A DNA stretch of 64,000 bases from JBJYIN01 sp046237015 (GTDB lineage: Bacteria; Pseudomonadota; Gammaproteobacteria; Enterobacterales; Enterobacteriaceae): NCBI RefSeq assembly GCF_046237015.1, contig NZ_JBJYIN010000003.1:186001-250000 (forward strand), read 5' to 3'. Below are positions 18,546 to 26,213 of this stretch, in pieces. Numbering within the stretch: position 1 is the first letter of the stretch; the number at the start of each line of letters is the position of its first letter. The notes under the pieces are model-generated. The model saw only the letters and a list, made by a program, of their open reading frames with translations, was not told where the DNA came from and made no database searches. The position numbers and the translations under genes are program-made.

Positions 18546-19478
18546 CTACGCGCCTTTCTTGATAACTTTATTAACCAACGCAATACCTGAGCAAACTAAA
18601 ACTAATGCTAATAAATATTTTAGTTCAAAAATACTTTCATCCAGGAACAGAGCGGAAAGTACAGCACCGGAAACTGGAATGAGGAAATTAAACGGTGCTA
18701 TCATACCAACCCGATTATATTTTAATAACAGACTCCATAATGAAAACGCGACCGATGATAATAGGACCAGGTACCCCAGCATAAACGCAGCTTTCCAACT
18801 ATCAATAGACAACCCACCACCGCTGCCATAACCAGAAATAGTCAGGATAATTCCGCCAATCGCTAATTGGTATCCGGTCATTACCGTCGGATCCATCGTT
18901 TGTGATATTCTTTTGCCATAAATTGTCGCCGCAGATAAAATAAATGCAGCAATAACGACAAATCCTTCACCGAGTAACGTAAAATTAAAATCCATGATGT
19001 CATGGTTTAAATTAACCACTAAGACGCCAATAAATCCTAGTAGGCAACCAATAGATTTATTAACGTTCAGCTTGTCATTTTTATAAATATAATGGGCAAG
19101 TAAAACACTAAAAAACGTACTGGACGCGTTCATGATCGATCCCTTAACGCCCGTCGTGTACGCTAATCCGATGTAGAAAAAAACATACTGTAGCGCGGTC
19201 TGAAACGTTCCCAGAATGGTTAATTGCATCACCTGCCCTGACTGAAAGCGCCCGATAGAACGACCACTCAGCACTGCCAGCAACAATAGCAACAACCCTG
19301 CAAAGGTAAACCGATATCCAGCAAACACCAGTTTCCCTGGAATATCATTATCTGCAATATAAAATAGCTCATAACCATTTTTAATTGCCGGATATGCGCT
19401 CCCCCATAGTAGACAACATAATGTCGCTATAAAAAAAACGACTTTTTTATTGGTAAAATAATGAGCATTCTTTTCCAA
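18546..19478 (-). CDS. EamA-family (drug/metabolite) transporter
   Basis: A 310-residue inner-membrane protein with ten predicted helices formed by two EamA repeats (about residues 13-140 and 165-305). The first repeat contains CLLWGSAYPAIKNGYE and the second PFNFLIPVSGAVLSALFLDES, typical of DMT-superfamily exporters. A good AAGGAAA ribosome site precedes the ATG. The substrate cannot be told from sequence. It is convergent with the YqhD-like gene and stands alone. Confidence 0.85.
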   Translation of the reverse strand: MEKNAHYFTNKKVVFFIATLCCLLWGSAYPAIKNGYELFYIADNDIPGKLVFAGYRFTFAGLLLLLLAVLSGRSIGRFQSGQVMQLTILGTFQTALQYVFFYIGLAYTTGVKGSIMNASSTFFSVLLAHYIYKNDKLNVNKSIGCLLGFIGVLVVNLNHDIMDFNFTLLGEGFVVIAAFILSAATIYGKRISQTMDPTVMTGYQLAIGGIILTISGYGSGGGLSIDSWKAAFMLGYLVLLSSVAFSLWSLLLKYNRVGMIAPFNFLIPVSGAVLSALFLDESIFELKYLLALVLVCSGIALVNKVIKKGA

Positions 19479-19654
19479 AATAATTTTCCTTGAAAGACAA
19501 AAAATTAAAATACCAGCACGCTTTCAAAAAGCCTGGCATCAGTCATTCTTATTTTCTTTGCGACAAACCGTACCAATTGTATGATTTACCGGCAACTTTG
19601 TCTTACTTTTTTTCCAATAAGTTGAAAACGTGATCAAGATCCCGTCGAATCATA

Positions 19655-19681
19655 TTAAGGTTTATCAAGATTTGCCGATTG
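19655..19681 (+). promoter_or_regulatory. Sigma-28-like promoter of the second chemoreceptor
   Basis: TTAA, 15 bases, GCCGATTG (or TAAG with 14-base spacing). It keeps the core GCCGAT of the FliA -10 element. It is 218 bases before the receptor start, with a palindromic repeat between. Confidence 0.6.
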
Positions 19682-19773
19682 TATTTTATATTGACGATTT
19701 AGGGAATACCCCCACCTTTTATAGTGATTGTCAACCCAGGAACGCCAATACCACTGGTTGGTAGTATGGTCAA

Positions 19774-19870
19774 TTATATACCCTAAATAATTCGAGTTGC
19801 AGGGAGGCGACAATGAGCCAAGTAACGAACAAAGCCGACGCACACGCAGCTTGAAGTATGGCGGGTATAA
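19774..19870. repeat. Palindromic intergenic repeat, copy B
   Basis: About 97 bases with imperfect inverted ends: the left arm has TATACCCTAAATAATTCGAG and TTGCAG, and the right arm GCAGCTTGAAG then TATGGCGGGTATAA. Arms pair over about 25 positions. It lies inside the predicted 5' leader of the chemoreceptor mRNA. A related copy abuts flgN at 1844-1911. Confidence 0.7.
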
Positions 19871-19898
19871 TTATTTCTCCCAAAATGAGCGAATAGAT

Positions 19899-21614
19899 AT
19901 GAAAATGATTTCAAGGTCTGAGCATCAGGGTAAAACTGGCTTGTTAAGTGACTTACGGCTTGTCCCTTTATTCGTCATTATCCTAGGCGGGATCATGCTA
20001 CTGTTCGCCTTATCCATAGGAACATCCAGTCACTTTTTACAACGTAGTAATCAATCGCTAGCGGATGTCACACAAGAAATTGATATCAGAATGGGGATAT
20101 CAAACAGCTCTAATCACCTTCGTACCGCTCGTTTACTGCTGATTCAAGCCGCTGCGGCAGCACGCATTGGTGATTCTGATGTTTTTAATGGCAACCTGAA
20201 GCAAGCACTGCAACGTCTGGAACAGTCGAAGCAAGCGTTCCTTATTTACGAGCAACGCCCCGTCAAAACCGCGCAAGACTCCGCATTAGATGCCGACTTA
20301 CGTAAAGCCTACGATGACTACGTCAATAACGGTATTACCCCCATGATCAACGCGGCCAAATCCGGTTTATTTGAGGAAGTCATTACGCTTGAATCAGAAG
20401 AAAGTCGCGTACTTGATTTAGCCTACAATAAACCGTTGCTTGACGCGGTGGCCTATCGGAATCTACGGTCGAAAGAGTTAAATAGCACTGCGCACGCCAA
20501 TGCCTTGCTGGGATATTCTTTGATGGGCGGTAGTTTTGCGCTTGCTTTCGTTTTAACACTGATGACGTTCATGCTCCTCCGGCGGGCGCTCATTAAACCC
20601 ATGAATGATTTAGTCAGCCGAATTCAACGCATTGCCCAAGGCGATCTCACCCAGTCTCCTGACGCCTATGGCAGAAATGAAATTGGCACATTAGGCCATA
20701 ATGTTCATCAGATGCAATCTTCGCTGGTCACGACGGTCACAACCGTGAGAGAAAGCGCTGATTCTATTTATCAGGGCTCAACCGAAATTACTTCAGGCAA
20801 CGCTGATTTATCCTCGCGTACCGAGCAACAGGCCGCCGCGCTGGAACAAACGGCAGCAAGCATGGAACAACTGACAGCGACCGTGAAGCAAAACTCAGAA
20901 AACGCTCACCATGCCAGCCAACTGGCTGCCAATGCGTCAGGCAAGGCCAAACAAGGTGGTGATATTGTCGCTAACGTTGTAAATACCATGAATAACATTT
21001 CAGGTAGTTCCAAAAAGATTTCTGAAATTACCAGTGTTATTAATAGCATTGCATTCCAAACTAATATTTTGGCACTGAACGCCGCCGTAGAAGCCGCCAG
21101 AGCGGGTGAACAGGGACGAGGTTTTGCAGTTGTCGCCGGAGAGGTACGTAATTTAGCACAGCGCAGTGCTCAGGCAGCAAAAGAGATAGAAACACTGATC
21201 TCTGAGTCTGTCAGGCTGGTCGATAGTGGCTCAGTATTGGTTGACAATGCGGGTAAGACCATGCGGGAAATTGTGGATGCGGTAACCAACGTCACGGATA
21301 TTATGGGAGAAATCGCCTCCGCCTCCGATGAACAAAGCAGAGGAATTTCTCAGGTTGGTCAAGCGATCGCCGAGATGGACAGCGTAACACAACAGAATGC
21401 GGCATTAGTTCAGGAAGCCAGCGCTGCCTCCGCCTCTCTGGAAGATCAGGCTGCGGTATTAACCCGAGCGGTTGCAACATTCAAGTTATCCAACCAACCA
21501 TCACAATTACATGCGCCAGTGTCGCCGACCTCATCAGCGCCGAAACCAAAAGCATCACTGGCGCTTCCAGCCAGAGGCGGCAAAGCGGGTAATAATAACT
21601 GGGAGACATTTTAA
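19899..21614 (+). CDS. Methyl-accepting chemotaxis protein
   Basis: A 571-residue transmembrane receptor. The periplasmic domain (about residues 40-200) is a four-helix bundle with SSNHLRTARLLLIQAAAAARIGD, nearer the Trg/Tap type than the Tsr type, so its ligand is probably not the same as that of the receptor at 9168. A second helix, a HAMP domain (RRALIKPMNDLVSRIQRIAQGDL) and the signalling tip IAFQTNILALNAAVEAARAG follow. It ends NNWETF and so should bind CheR and CheB. The ribosome site before 19899 is weak; ATG 19905 is an alternative. Terminator at 21644-21678. Confidence 0.9.
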   Translation: MKMISRSEHQGKTGLLSDLRLVPLFVIILGGIMLLFALSIGTSSHFLQRSNQSLADVTQEIDIRMGISNSSNHLRTARLLLIQAAAAARIGDSDVFNGNLKQALQRLEQSKQAFLIYEQRPVKTAQDSALDADLRKAYDDYVNNGITPMINAAKSGLFEEVITLESEESRVLDLAYNKPLLDAVAYRNLRSKELNSTAHANALLGYSLMGGSFALAFVLTLMTFMLLRRALIKPMNDLVSRIQRIAQGDLTQSPDAYGRNEIGTLGHNVHQMQSSLVTTVTTVRESADSIYQGSTEITSGNADLSSRTEQQAAALEQTAASMEQLTATVKQNSENAHHASQLAANASGKAKQGGDIVANVVNTMNNISGSSKKISEITSVINSIAFQTNILALNAAVEAARAGEQGRGFAVVAGEVRNLAQRSAQAAKEIETLISESVRLVDSGSVLVDNAGKTMREIVDAVTNVTDIMGEIASASDEQSRGISQVGQAIAEMDSVTQQNAALVQEASAASASLEDQAAVLTRAVATFKLSNQPSQLHAPVSPTSSAPKPKASLALPARGGKAGNNNWETF

Positions 21615-21643
21615 GACCCGGTAATTCATATTATCCCGACGTT

Positions 21644-21678
21644 CGGATACTGACGTGTCTCATGCACGTCAGTATCCG
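21644..21678 (+). terminator. Terminator after the second chemoreceptor
   Basis: A perfect 14-bp stem, CGGATACTGACGTG with CACGTCAGTATCCG, and a 7-base loop, 27 bases after the stop. TTAACTGTTATT follows. It may also serve the convergent small gene at 21693. Confidence 0.75.
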
Positions 21679-21692
21679 TTAACTGTTATTCC

Positions 21693-21887
21693 TTAATCTG
21701 AGTCGATTGGTTCAACAAATGTCCCATCATGACTATCGATTTCATTAAAAAACCAGATACCTGCCGGATAATCCTTAAGAGAGACCAAATACATCGTTCC
21801 TTCCTGAAACACCTCAATCGCCAGCACAACCCCCTCCCTCCTGACGTTTCCATCGGTTTTCACCGTCACCAAATCATTAACTTTCAT
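21693..21887 (-). CDS. Conserved small protein, probable SH3-like fold
   Basis: A 64-residue acidic protein, MKVNDLVTVKTDGNVRREG then VVLAIEVFQEGTMYLVSLKDYPAGIWFF. The alternation of short strands and the opening KVNDLVTVK resemble small SH3-like or KOW-like beta-barrel proteins such as the DUF2158 group, but I cannot assign a family. The upstream sequence AACATAATG gives only a weak ribosome site. Convergent with the chemoreceptor gene and divergent from the cyclase. Function unknown. Confidence 0.6.
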   Translation of the reverse strand: MKVNDLVTVKTDGNVRREGVVLAIEVFQEGTMYLVSLKDYPAGIWFFNEIDSHDGTFVEPIDSD

Positions 21888-22101
21888 TATGTTTCCCCAG
21901 GCAAGACGTTATCAAAGGATAAATACGGCGAACATCGCCAAAGGCCGCTATCAGTACTTTCAGATAAAACCACCTGACTTACTTACCTCAATAACGGCAT
22001 ATTAGGCAAACTCTTCCAACCTAAAGCGAACAATTACGTTAAACTGATTCCCTTTAATTTTAGTAATACGCATAACGCGTCCCCGTAAAAGAGATTGAAC
22101 G

Positions 22102-23529
22102 TTGAACGAGCCTTTGGAATCGAACACTCAACTAGAAAGCAACGAAATAACCTACAATCAGGTGATCGTATCAGAGTGGAAAGCACTGTTGGTTATCACA
22201 TCACCGGGCGCTTTTGCTTTGCTGAAAAAGCTGGCTGATGAGAAATCGAACCGTCTCGCTGAGTCATTTTACTCATACATGCTAGAAGATAACGAGGCCG
22301 CCTTCTTTCTTTCACGACAGCAGGTTTATGAACGACTTCACGGCTCAATGAGCCATTGGGTTGCCAGTATCTTGTCCAATAAGGGAGAAGATCTGCCTGC
22401 ACTGGTAGAACATCAGAAAAAAATCGGGCAGGTCCACGCACGTATCGGCATTCCTGTCGAACTGGTGGAAAGAGGTGCAAGGCGTTTAAAGTGGACGCTT
22501 TACGAGGAGATATTACCCAAGAGAGGCAATATTTCACTGTACTTTGAAGTGATGCGTTTTGCTTCAATATCGATAGATATTGCGATAGAAATCATGAGCA
22601 GAACCTATTCCCAGTCACACGATCGGGCAGCCAAAAACGAAGAGTCCTACCGACTGTATTCCATTCTGGAAAACGCTGGCATGGAAAGAGAACGCCAAAA
22701 CGCCGCGCTGCTAAATTGGGAGAATGCATTCATTTTCAATGTTGCGACCGGTACTCCCCTGACCAGTATTCCTGAATTAGGCGGTTCAGAATTTGGCTTA
22801 TGGTTCAACCACAAAGGCAAATCCAGTTTCAACCATGCTCAAGGGATCAAGGTTATTAGCGACCTCATTGTTGAAACGGACGACTACATCAATCAGTACA
22901 ATACGGATCATAACGACCCGTCAGCACCGCAAATTTCGGCCAACTATTCACCGCTGCTGAAATCGGTAAGAAGTAAAATCTATAAAATCAAAACGCTACT
23001 TGGGTCATTATTTGACGATATTCAGAAACTGGAAAGCGGTAAGGACACGCTGACGCTGCTACTGAATCGCCGTTTTCTGCCAACCATCCTGCGCCATGAA
23101 ACGTCGCTGGCAACCCAAGCTAACTCAGAACTCACTGTGACCATGATCGATATTGATCATTTCAAAATCATCAACGATACCTATGGGCACGCTACGGGTG
23201 ATACCGTGCTGAAAAGCATCGCTGAAATTTTGTACGAAAATACCCGAAACAGCGATTATATTTTCCGCTACGGTGGCGAGGAATTTATGGTGGTATTGGT
23301 GGAAACGCCAAAAGCGGCAGCGTATGCGCTGATTGATCGGCTCAGGAAGAAAATTCAACACCACCAGATCCATCTCCAAAATGGTGAAACAATAAACATC
23401 ACCATCAGTGCCGGTATTGCCGTTTACAACGGGCACCCGGACTATGAGCACCTGATTAAATCAGCAGATGATGCGCTTTATAAAGCGAAAGCAAATGGCC
23501 GAAACCGAATTGAATATGCATCAGAGTGA
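22102..23529 (+). CDS. Globin-coupled sensor diguanylate cyclase (DosC/PccGCS type)
   Basis: A 475-residue oxygen sensor that makes cyclic di-GMP. The N-terminal haem globin (about 20-170) has the distal Tyr57 (SFYSYM) and Ser82 and the proximal His112 (GQVHARIGI). Tyr57 and Ser82 agree with residues I recall for P. carotovorum PccGCS, which also supports the TTG start at 22102. A helical middle domain (about 180-310) leads to the GGDEF domain, with active-site GGEEF at 391-395 and the inhibitory RxxD site at 382-385. Both are intact, so the cyclase should be active and product-inhibited. The neighbouring chemoreceptor suggests a link to motility control. Confidence 0.92.
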   Translation: MNEPLESNTQLESNEITYNQVIVSEWKALLVITSPGAFALLKKLADEKSNRLAESFYSYMLEDNEAAFFLSRQQVYERLHGSMSHWVASILSNKGEDLPALVEHQKKIGQVHARIGIPVELVERGARRLKWTLYEEILPKRGNISLYFEVMRFASISIDIAIEIMSRTYSQSHDRAAKNEESYRLYSILENAGMERERQNAALLNWENAFIFNVATGTPLTSIPELGGSEFGLWFNHKGKSSFNHAQGIKVISDLIVETDDYINQYNTDHNDPSAPQISANYSPLLKSVRSKIYKIKTLLGSLFDDIQKLESGKDTLTLLLNRRFLPTILRHETSLATQANSELTVTMIDIDHFKIINDTYGHATGDTVLKSIAEILYENTRNSDYIFRYGGEEFMVVLVETPKAAAYALIDRLRKKIQHHQIHLQNGETINITISAGIAVYNGHPDYEHLIKSADDALYKAKANGRNRIEYASE

Positions 23530-23744
23530 TGGTAAAACCAATGAGCCATCACCCATTAACAAAACGTCCCCATTCCGCAACTGGCCAACCCCATGCGCAT
23601 CTCGCGCTCTGTCGTGCTGAAACTATCCACATACAAACCTAAATACCGCCATACATTAAATTGATGAGCATGATCATCAGCAACACAGCGTGCTTAAAAT
23701 CCTTTATAGTGCATTCAGTATTCAACGCAAAGGAGGGATAATCA

Positions 23745-23963
23745 TTGCAGCGGCAACCCGTGTCATCATCGAGGATTCGTTCGATTGGCTATGATCCTAA
23801 GAAACGTATCCTCGAAATAGAATTTCATAATAACGATATCTATCAATACATTGATGTTTCTGAACGTATTTATGGGAAATTCATTTCGGAAGCAGTGGTA
23901 TCAAAAGGTCGCTTTTTCGATGGCGTCATTAAAAATAAATTCCTGTGCCGCAAAATCACCTGA
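23745..23963 (+). CDS. KTSC-domain protein
   Basis: A 72-residue protein with the KTSC fold: SSSRIRSIGYDPKKRILEIEFHNNDIYQYIDVSERIY. The domain is named after a lysine-tRNA-synthetase-like C-terminal motif; its role is unknown. No ATG fits, but a TTG at 23745 follows a near-perfect AAGGAGGG ribosome site by 7 bases, so the start is very likely TTG. The gene stands alone between the cyclase and acuR. Confidence 0.8.
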   Translation: MQRQPVSSSRIRSIGYDPKKRILEIEFHNNDIYQYIDVSERIYGKFISEAVVSKGRFFDGVIKNKFLCRKIT

Positions 23964-24150
23964 CGTGTCCATTTGGTAAAAAGTGAAGTCCCCCTGATCG
24001 AAAAAACCGATAACAAATGGGGAAACTCAATGAGAATCTATAAGACAGGCCTATTGAGCATTCCCCCTCACGATCGAATGACATAAATTCCCCTGATACG
24101 TCCCCTTCAAACTTGCTTGCCGATGTGTTTAAGCGTAGGCTTTACCCAAT

Positions 24151-24170
24151 TTAAAAACGATCGGTCTAAA
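24151..24170. promoter_or_regulatory. Candidate AcuR operator
   Basis: An imperfect palindrome centred on CGATCG (24158-24163), with AAAA on one side and GGTCTAAA on the other, ends 2 bases before the acuR ATG. A TetR-family regulator often represses from such a place. The call rests on position and symmetry only. Confidence 0.35.
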
Positions 24171-24172
24171 TA

Positions 24173-24841
24173 ATGACATACGAGGTATCAGCGGAGTTGA
24201 AGCCCCGTCGTGGTCGCCCTCCCAAAACAACACGCGAGTTCGTCGATACACGTGAAGCATTGATTCGTTCAGGGCTTGAAGTGATTACAGAGTCTGGCTA
24301 TCTGTCTGCGGGTATTGATGCCATCATCAAAAATGTTTCTGTACCGAAAGGTTCTTTTTATCACTATTTCAAGAGTAAACAGGCGTTTGGCATGGCAGTG
24401 CTCACAGCTTATGGATCTTTCTTCGCCCATAAATTAGACAAGTTCTTACTCGACGAACAGTTAGATCCTTTGCAACGCCTTCAGGCATTTGTTACGCATG
24501 CTGGTCAAGGTATGGCGAAATATGATTTCAAACGCGGCTGTCTGGTTGGCAACCTACTACAAGAATCTCCCCTGCTGCCGGAAGACTTCCCAGACAAACT
24601 CAAAGCCGTCTTATATGACTGGGAAACACGTGTCGCACGCTGTCTTGAGGAAGCACAGATTCGTGGTGAAATCACGATGGTCACGCCTTCACATCAGTTA
24701 GCACGAACGTTTTGGTCCGGTTGGGAAGGTGCAGTCATGCGAGCGAAACTCTTTCGCTCTGTTGAGCCACTTGATCAATTTTGGGCATTTTTTCTACGCA
24801 GCATTGATAAAAAAACCATTGATAACAAAGCAGACGAATAA
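24173..24841 (+). CDS. acuR: TetR-family repressor, AcuR type
   Basis: A 222-residue TetR regulator. After RRGRPPK comes the helix-turn-helix, GIDAIIKNVSVPKGSFYHYFKSK, and a ligand-binding domain with FKRGCLVGNLLQE, which matches Rhodobacter AcuR closely. AcuR controls acuI in response to acrylate, so it is probably the regulator of the next gene, 72 bases downstream. There is no visible ribosome site before the ATG at 24173 and a palindrome ends 2 bases before it, so translation may be leaderless or the true start lies further in. Confidence 0.85.
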   Translation: MTYEVSAELKPRRGRPPKTTREFVDTREALIRSGLEVITESGYLSAGIDAIIKNVSVPKGSFYHYFKSKQAFGMAVLTAYGSFFAHKLDKFLLDEQLDPLQRLQAFVTHAGQGMAKYDFKRGCLVGNLLQESPLLPEDFPDKLKAVLYDWETRVARCLEEAQIRGEITMVTPSHQLARTFWSGWEGAVMRAKLFRSVEPLDQFWAFFLRSIDKKTIDNKADE

Positions 24842-24913
24842 AAATAGCACCTGCAATACATCGCCCCTATCTATCTGAAATAATTCAATTCATCAGACGA
24901 GGAAACGTCAATC

Positions 24914-25891
24914 ATGAAAGCATTGGTTTTGGAACAGAAAGACCACCACACTTTTTCGGAGATCAAGGCCATAACCTTGCCTGATCTGGCTAAAGGCGAT
25001 GTCCGTGTCGATATCGACTGGTCCAGTCTGAATTACAAAGATGCATTAGCCATTACAGGAAAAGGCAAAATAATTCGCCAATTTCCGATGATTCCAGGCA
25101 TTGATTTTTCTGGGCGCGTTAACCAAAGCTGCGATCCCCGGTTTTCTCCTGGCCAGTCGGTTATATTAACAGGTTGGGGGGTCGGTGAGACCCACTGGGG
25201 CGGACTCGCCGAGCAAGCGTGTGTCAAAGGCGACTGGCTCGTAGCAACTCCGAAAAATCTTAGCGCACGCAATGCCATGATTATCGGTACAGCCGGTTTT
25301 ACCGCCATGCTGTGTGTCATGGCGCTAGAAGAGGCGGGTATCACGCCACAAAGCGGCAACGTTATCGTCACTGGTGCCAGCGGTGGTGTCGGCAGCACCG
25401 CAGTCGCACTATTACATGCGTTGGGCTACACCGTCACCGCTGTAACCGGTCGTGAAACGACACATGACTACCTGAAACAGCTTGGTGCTAATGAAATCCT
25501 CCCCCGTAGCGACTTTACCGACGCTCGTCCACTTGAAAAACAACTGTGGGCTGGTGCCATTGATACCGTCGGTAGCCACGTATTGACCAAAGTTCTCGCG
25601 CAGATGAATTATGGCGGATGCGTAGCAGCATGCGGCCTCGCGGGTGGTTTTGATCTTCCAACAACGGTTATGCCGTTCATTTTGCGTAACGTCCGCCTAC
25701 AGGGGATCGATTCAGTCTCCGTCCCTGCGTCCCGTCGTTCTGACGTATGGCACCGTTTAGCAACCCTGTTACCAGAGAGTTTCTATCGTCAGGCAGCGAC
25801 AGAAATCCGGCTGGAAGATGCGGCCAGTACTGCCGCTGATTTTTTAAATAACGGGATACACGGCCGTACTTTGGTAAAAATTCGCGATTAA
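24914..25891 (+). CDS. acuI: NADPH-dependent acrylyl-CoA reductase AcuI/YhdH
   Basis: A 325-residue medium-chain dehydrogenase/reductase, very close to E. coli YhdH: WSSLNYKDALAITGKGKIIR, FPMIPGIDF, WGVGENHWGG-like region, and the NADPH site VTGASGGVGSTAVALLH. It reduces toxic acryloyl-CoA to propionyl-CoA. An AGGAAAC ribosome site precedes the ATG. It follows acuR in the same direction, giving an acuRI pair like that of Rhodobacter, where the pair belongs to DMSP catabolism. No DMSP lyase gene is nearby. Confidence 0.93.
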   Translation: MKALVLEQKDHHTFSEIKAITLPDLAKGDVRVDIDWSSLNYKDALAITGKGKIIRQFPMIPGIDFSGRVNQSCDPRFSPGQSVILTGWGVGETHWGGLAEQACVKGDWLVATPKNLSARNAMIIGTAGFTAMLCVMALEEAGITPQSGNVIVTGASGGVGSTAVALLHALGYTVTAVTGRETTHDYLKQLGANEILPRSDFTDARPLEKQLWAGAIDTVGSHVLTKVLAQMNYGGCVAACGLAGGFDLPTTVMPFILRNVRLQGIDSVSVPASRRSDVWHRLATLLPESFYRQAATEIRLEDAASTAADFLNNGIHGRTLVKIRD

Positions 25892-25933
25892 GGCATCAGA
25901 CCAATACCTCCACGCGACATAGATCGTATGACC

Positions 25934-25959
25934 CACCCCAGAACATCTGTACTGGGGTG
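25934..25959 (+). terminator. Hairpin after acuI
   Basis: CACCCCAG pairs with CTGGGGTG over a 10-base loop, 43 bases after the acuI stop. No T tract, so probably a weak or factor-assisted terminator. Confidence 0.4.
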
Positions 25960-26093
25960 AACACGTACCGATGATATTTTCCTTACCGCAATATCCCGTC
26001 AATTCCCTCAAAAATCCCGTTGATTCATGTCACACACGGCATAGCGACTTAGCCATAAATGCCTGTCACTTTCCTATTAATTCGTAGCCATTA

Positions 26094-26110
26094 GATAGTC
26101 AGAGACTATC
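26094..26110. promoter_or_regulatory. OxyR-like palindrome upstream of katG
   Basis: GATAGTC-AGA-GACTATC is a perfect palindrome with the ATAG-N7-CTAT spacing of one OxyR dimer half. The second pair expected downstream is degenerate (ATAGTTAT). It lies about 104 bases before the katG start. katG is a classic OxyR target. Confidence 0.45.
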
Positions 26111-26213
26111 ACAATAGTTATCTAATCCGATTTTATCTATACCCACATAATGACTAAGATTAATAAAGCACCACATTGGATTGATAGCACCCACAAACAG
26201 AGGTAGGAAGCGC

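Larger units (their letters stand above)
25892..26213. promoter_or_regulatory. Intergenic region between acuI and katG
   Basis: 322 bases. It holds a terminator-like hairpin at 25934-25959 (CACCCCAG with CTGGGGTG, 8 bp) for acuRI and an OxyR-like palindrome at 26094-26110 ahead of katG. No gene seen. Confidence 0.6.

Noticed and set aside
24030..24086. An 18-codon ORF (MRIYKTGLLSIPPHDRMT) before acuR
   Set aside because: Too short to support; the GGGGAAA upstream is suggestive but conservation is unknown.
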